Below, piece after piece: positions 60,301-64,000 of a DNA stretch of 64,000 nucleotides; position 1 is the stretch's first letter, and every line of letters starts with the position of its first letter. The DNA is taken from positions 76,616,144-76,680,143 of the forward strand of contig NC_077244.1 in assembly GCF_947179165.1 (NCBI RefSeq). Direction: 5' to 3'. The translations under genes were made by a program, and so were the position numbers. This DNA comes from Solanum dulcamara (lineage: Eukaryota > Streptophyta > Magnoliopsida > Solanales > Solanaceae). Below the pieces are notes generated by a model. The model was not told the DNA's origin, ran no database searches, and saw only the letters and a list, made by a program, of their open reading frames with translations.

Positions 60301-60440
60301 TAATTGAGCCATGGACGTCTCGAAAACAGCCTCCGCACCTCATAAAGTCAAGAATAAGGTTTGCGTATATCTTAGTCTTCCACAAGGCCATACCCTACTT
60401 ATAATATGGAATTGCACTTGATATATTGTTGTCGTTGTTG
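60301..60440 (+). mobile_element. SINE
   Basis: It is flanked by a 14-bp duplication TAATTGRGTTGAAA (60287-60300 and 60441-60454, one mismatch). It contains 'gaaaacagcctccgcacct' and 'ggaattgcacttgatat' and ends in TTG-type repeats (ttgttgtcgttgttg). It is 140 bp long and 5'-truncated relative to the TS-type family. Confidence 0.82.
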
Positions 60441-60601
60441 TAATTGGGTTGAAAGTTCTTAAGTTGGTTCTTTAGAAATTTCTAGACAATTTATTTATTT
60501 TACAATGTGTAATTAATTAGAGTTTATATTTTCAAAAAGAAAAATTTACCAAGTGATTGTGTTTTTGTACCTGTATAAACTTTGATCCATGTAATTACTT
60601 T

Positions 60602-60604
<3 letters not shown>

Positions 60605-60649
<45 letters not shown>
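60605..60649. repeat. (AT)n microsatellite, about 22 units
   Basis: Uninterrupted AT dinucleotides. The overlapping open frames on both strands (IYIYIY) are an artefact of this run. Confidence 0.98.
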
Positions 60650-60650
<1 letters not shown>

Positions 60651-61889
60651 GAGTTGAAAGTAACGAGTATTCGTTGAATTATAGGAGATGTGTGCAAGCT
60701 GACACACACGATCAAAACTATCCCAAAGTAAAAAGGTCCTTGACTTTTTGAAAAATTCTTAGTGCAAATAATTTGGAAGAGAAATTAATATGCTAGTAGT
60801 AGTATATTTTAAACATTGGATACTCGAGTAATTTAAATGGTATACTGAAATCTAGCAGAGAGTTTGTGACAGGGAAAGTCTGACGAAGAAAAAAGAAATA
60901 AAAAAAGAGCATCTCACAGAACACAGAAATCACCACAGTAATTGACCAATTGTCTTATCATACAAATGAAAAAGACTGCAAAATCTTTCAATTATTTAAT
61001 AACCCTACCGACCATTTTTGCGATATGGGTTTCGAATTTCAACACCATTATATTTTATATAAGATAATATATACTATCAAATTATATTAAAATCTGTCAC
61101 ATTTCCCATCTACCATTAAACACTTCCTCATGAGCTAGTATGAGTGTGCCCTCAGAAGGTTTGATATAGAGGTCTAAGCTAATACAAATATTATTAATTG
61201 TTTTTGCTATTCAAATTTGTGATCTTATAAATTACATGGAGAAAAAATTATGGTTGCATTAAAGTTTCTCTTCTAGAAATTTAATACATACAATTAGAAT
61301 GCAGTAACTTAAAAAGGGTAAAATCTTGAACACATACACATTAAATTCTTATTTATATACCTTTTCAAAATAAATAAAAATTAAATAATGTAAACACAAT
61401 ATGGGATAGATGTAAGAGTGTCGAATGGAGCACCATACAGGAGTCGATCGCATCTCCATAAAGGATGATGATCTCCAAAAGGAGATTCAAGAACCAAAAA
61501 CTAAAGTTGTCAAATTTAGTCCAGAAAAATTTGAATCGTCTAATGTGTTAGAATTTAAAATAATAATTATAAATTAGATATATTGAAAAAGTTATAATTC
61601 AAGAAATCGATACATTTTAATTTAATCCGTTTAAATATAGCTTAATATGCCCTTACCAAAAACTGACGATAGAAATAGATGAAGGCTTGACACTGACAAA
61701 ACCAACTACATTGTGCCACAACAACAATACAGGAGTATAAAAAATATTACATCTAGAAAGAAATACCAGACACTATAAGTAAGCATTAACGTGCAATGCT
61801 ACTACATTATTAAAAAAACACTGGTCAAAAATTCAAAATAACATATTCAAACTTTTTTGTTATAAAGTCCCTCCTTTGTCCCAAATTGC

Positions 61890-61897
61890 TATAAATA
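61890..61897 (+). promoter_or_regulatory. TATA box of the RTFL gene
   Basis: TATAAATA stands 216 bp before the ATG at 62106. The following pyrimidine-rich leader (near 61940-62010) is typical of a transcribed 5' UTR. Confidence 0.65.
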
Positions 61898-62105
61898 GAT
61901 ACACACTTCAACACCATTCTGCCTACTGTTATAAACCAATTTTCTACTTTCTCTTTTCCTCCATACATTATCTACCTCTAATTTTGTCCCACTCCTTTTT
62001 CTTCTCTTGATACACCTACACGAATTTTCGAAATTAGACTTTCTACACGAATTATCGAAATTAGCCTTCAGAAAGTCTAAGGATCAACTGTGCGTAGTTG
62101 GTAAA

Positions 62106-62471
62106 ATGGAGTATTACATGGATGAGAAATGGAAATTATCAAAGGATGATCCATGTTGTCATTCATATTCATCCTCAAATAGTAAGTCATCATCTTTATT
62201 TAGGAGCTATTCACAAAAAAGCCCCAACTCAAATATTCCTTCTCTTCCAAGAAGTTTTTCACAAAAGAATCCATACAAATCATCTCTTTCAAGGAGTTCT
62301 TCACAAAAGAGTTCCACTTCAAAATGTCGACTTACAAAAAGTGCATCAAAAAGATGTGCCAATTTCAAAAGCAAATGTAGTAATTTGGCTAAGGAACAGA
62401 AGTCAAAATTTTATATTGTAAAGAGGTGCATTGGTATGCTTGTTCGATGGAAAAAGCATGGAGATTCTTGA
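62106..62471 (+). CDS. RTFL5: ROTUNDIFOLIA4-like / DEVIL small polypeptide
   Basis: A single-exon protein of 121 residues from ATG 62106 to TGA. The frame is open further upstream without another ATG. A second in-frame ATG at 62118 (MDEKWKLSK) fits the usual start of long RTFL members, so either may be used. The C-terminal DVL domain (about residues 93-121, LAKEQKSKFYIVKRCIGM then LVRWKKHGDS) is the family hallmark. The N-terminal part is serine/lysine-rich and has three spaced copies of RSxSQK (residues 33-38, 49-54, 63-68). Overexpressed RTFL/DVL peptides are known to alter cell proliferation along organ axes, and they associate with the plasma membrane. The RTFL5 label rests on gene order against At5g59510 and could be another member. 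Confidence 0.92.
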   Translation: MEYYMDEKWKLSKDDPCCHSYSSSNSKSSSLFRSYSQKSPNSNIPSLPRSFSQKNPYKSSLSRSSSQKSSTSKCRLTKSASKRCANFKSKCSNLAKEQKSKFYIVKRCIGMLVRWKKHGDS

Positions 62472-64000
62472 AATTAATTGATATTATTGGCAGAGTTAAT
62501 TATTTCCACAAGTAAGATATTTCCGATTGATGAACGAAGGAAAATGGAATAATTGGATTTTGGACACGGACACGCTCCCGGCCTAAATTAACCTTTATGT
62601 GTGAGAACATAAGTTAATTTATCTGCCATCATATAGGGAAGAACAAATCATAGTAGTAGTAGTACTCTTGTGATCTTGTCTTTGTACCTCCGATACGAAT
62701 TTAAGATTTAAAGTCAAATTTTGAATGAGTCTAATTTTATTACAGATACTTTTTCATGTACTTTTTTTGCATATATATATAGATTGACTATGAATTCAAT
62801 TCGAGCCTTAAAATCAATCACTAACGCTCACATCAAATTATGTATCCTGCTTATGTTACATCCAGGCTGCATACTGCATTGATATTTCAATTGCGGTATA
62901 TTTCGTACACCAAGCTTTCTTTCTTTTTTTTGCCCATATATATATATGCTTATAAGTTTGAATTCAAAATAATAAATTCCTCCGTAATAATGTAGGAGTG
63001 CAGTGAAACTGCAATATATATAGTGACCAATTCAAGAAATTAAAATTCAATCTTCTCATATGCGGGATAAAATAAATAAAGATATTTTATGAAATTATTT
63101 TATTTCATCTTCTGATAAAATAAAAATGATGTAATACATAATTTTTAAATTATATAATTAACATTTCAAATCAAACACGAAACAAAATAAGTCTCATATT
63201 TTACTTTTAAATTATTATTTTTATGCGATGCACCAAACTACCTCCTAATTCTATTGACTTTGATCAAGTTAGATAGATGTATACCGTTAAAACCAAGTCA
63301 CATGGTATTGTCTGGGAAAGCTGTATTTTCTGCTACTCTTACTCTCTGATCTGAAAATATACTAGAAAGATTCTTTTTTTTCTGTAATTGGAACTATCAA
63401 ACATAGAGAAATGGTCATCATTTGTCTCCATACAGAAAGGAACTCATGGGGATCAGTAAATCTTGAAAACATATGCCACATGATCATATAATAAAACTTT
63501 ACTTAGTCCAGAAGTATCCATATATCCATTAAATTACCCCCTTTAACTTGATACAAAATATTGAAGAGGGGAATACACCCCTCCTTTGTAAGCATTTCAT
63601 TTTCAAGTACAAAGAATGTTCATTAGCTATAATAAATTATCAAATCAATTAGCACTCGATATTTATATCAAATTAAATAAAATTAAGTTAATTGATAAAT
63701 AACAACACATGTCTTACCTTTATTAATTTAATATAAATATTAGATGCGAATATTTTTTTATCATTGACCCACGTATATAGCCTATTTGATTTTTTCCGAG
63801 CACGTACCTACACTGCTCCAATGAGTACAAAGACCTGCTTCAACTAGTTAGCATTAGGAGTGGCAAAAACTCCTCACGTCAAAAACAGGTAAAATAAAAA
63901 TAAATAAAATATGTATTCATTCATATTTAGTACGTAAAAGAAATGATTTAACTGGCAGATAACGTGGATATTCATATTATTCATGGAAAGATGAGAACAC
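62472..64000. other. Downstream AT-rich region to the window end
   Basis: It contains the RTFL 3' UTR, then low-complexity sequence. At about 63050-63240 a stretch (gggataaaataaataaag ... ccaaactacctcct) resembles a MITE remnant. No gene is recognised. Confidence 0.45.

Larger units (their letters stand above)
56164..61889. other. Long AT-rich intergenic region full of small elements
   Basis: After the SMR 3' UTR it holds a SINE-like patch, a Tourist-like MITE, a 78-bp duplication, a long foldback element, a MITE-like remnant at about 59713-59900, a SINE and an (AT)n microsatellite, listed separately. No gene is recognised. Open frames here are short and without motifs. Around 58170-58400 there is a less AT-rich stretch of unknown nature. 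Confidence 0.5.

Noticed and set aside
60524..60751. IYIYIY open frames on both strands
   Set aside because: Translation of the (AT)n microsatellite.

Overview
This is a plant nuclear window, AT-rich, with intron-bearing genes spread between transposable elements. SINEs ending in TTG repeats, the 'tgtcacgaccc' LTR family and the gene sequences themselves point to Solanaceae, most likely Solanum. I worked by eye from the sequence. Exon models were accepted only where reading frame, splice sites and family motifs agreed.

Layout: 381-3394 (+) is the 3' part of a PGRL1/PGRL2-type thylakoid gene. It converges on 8425-4368 (-), a complete four-exon Rab5-interacting (Rab5ip/EMC6-like) membrane protein gene with a 5'-truncated LINE in intron 1. 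A 5.26 kb block at 9325-14580 is one solo-LTR-like element split by a second one, each with its own 5-bp target duplication. 19819-23584 (+) is a nine-exon telomere-repeat-binding protein gene (TRP1/NgTRF1 class) with a Stowaway MITE and a two-part SINE in its introns. 31772-34024 (+) is a GRAS transcription factor of the SCL9/14/33 (LISCL) group. A decayed 6.2 kb Ty1-copia element (34745-40946, -) separates it from a broken GRAS paralogue (41610-43350, +). 45862-44284 (-) is a nine-exon HAD-type pyrimidine 5'-nucleotidase-like gene. A second decayed copia element occupies 49458-54765 (-). Two small regulatory genes follow: a SIAMESE-RELATED CDK inhibitor (55912-56163, +) and a ROTUNDIFOLIA4-like/DEVIL peptide gene (62106-62471, +).

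The genes do not form an operon or one pathway. Their order (PGRL-like, Rab5ip, TRP1, GRAS, HAD, RTFL) matches from memory the order of Arabidopsis At5g59400, 59410, 59430, 59450, 59480 and 59510. The HAD-SMR pair recalls At5g02230/At5g02220. The window therefore looks like an old conserved syntenic block expanded by transposons.

The most striking observation is in the broken GRAS paralogue. A 133-bp hAT-type MITE sits in the coding sequence, flanked by an 8-bp duplication TTTCAGGT. The duplication itself supplies a 5' GT and a 3' AG, so the insertion could be spliced out to restore the exact ancestral codons. Other notable items are a perfect 48-bp hairpin in a PGRL intron, nested solo LTRs, a two-part SINE, and a GC-AG intron fixed by reading frame.
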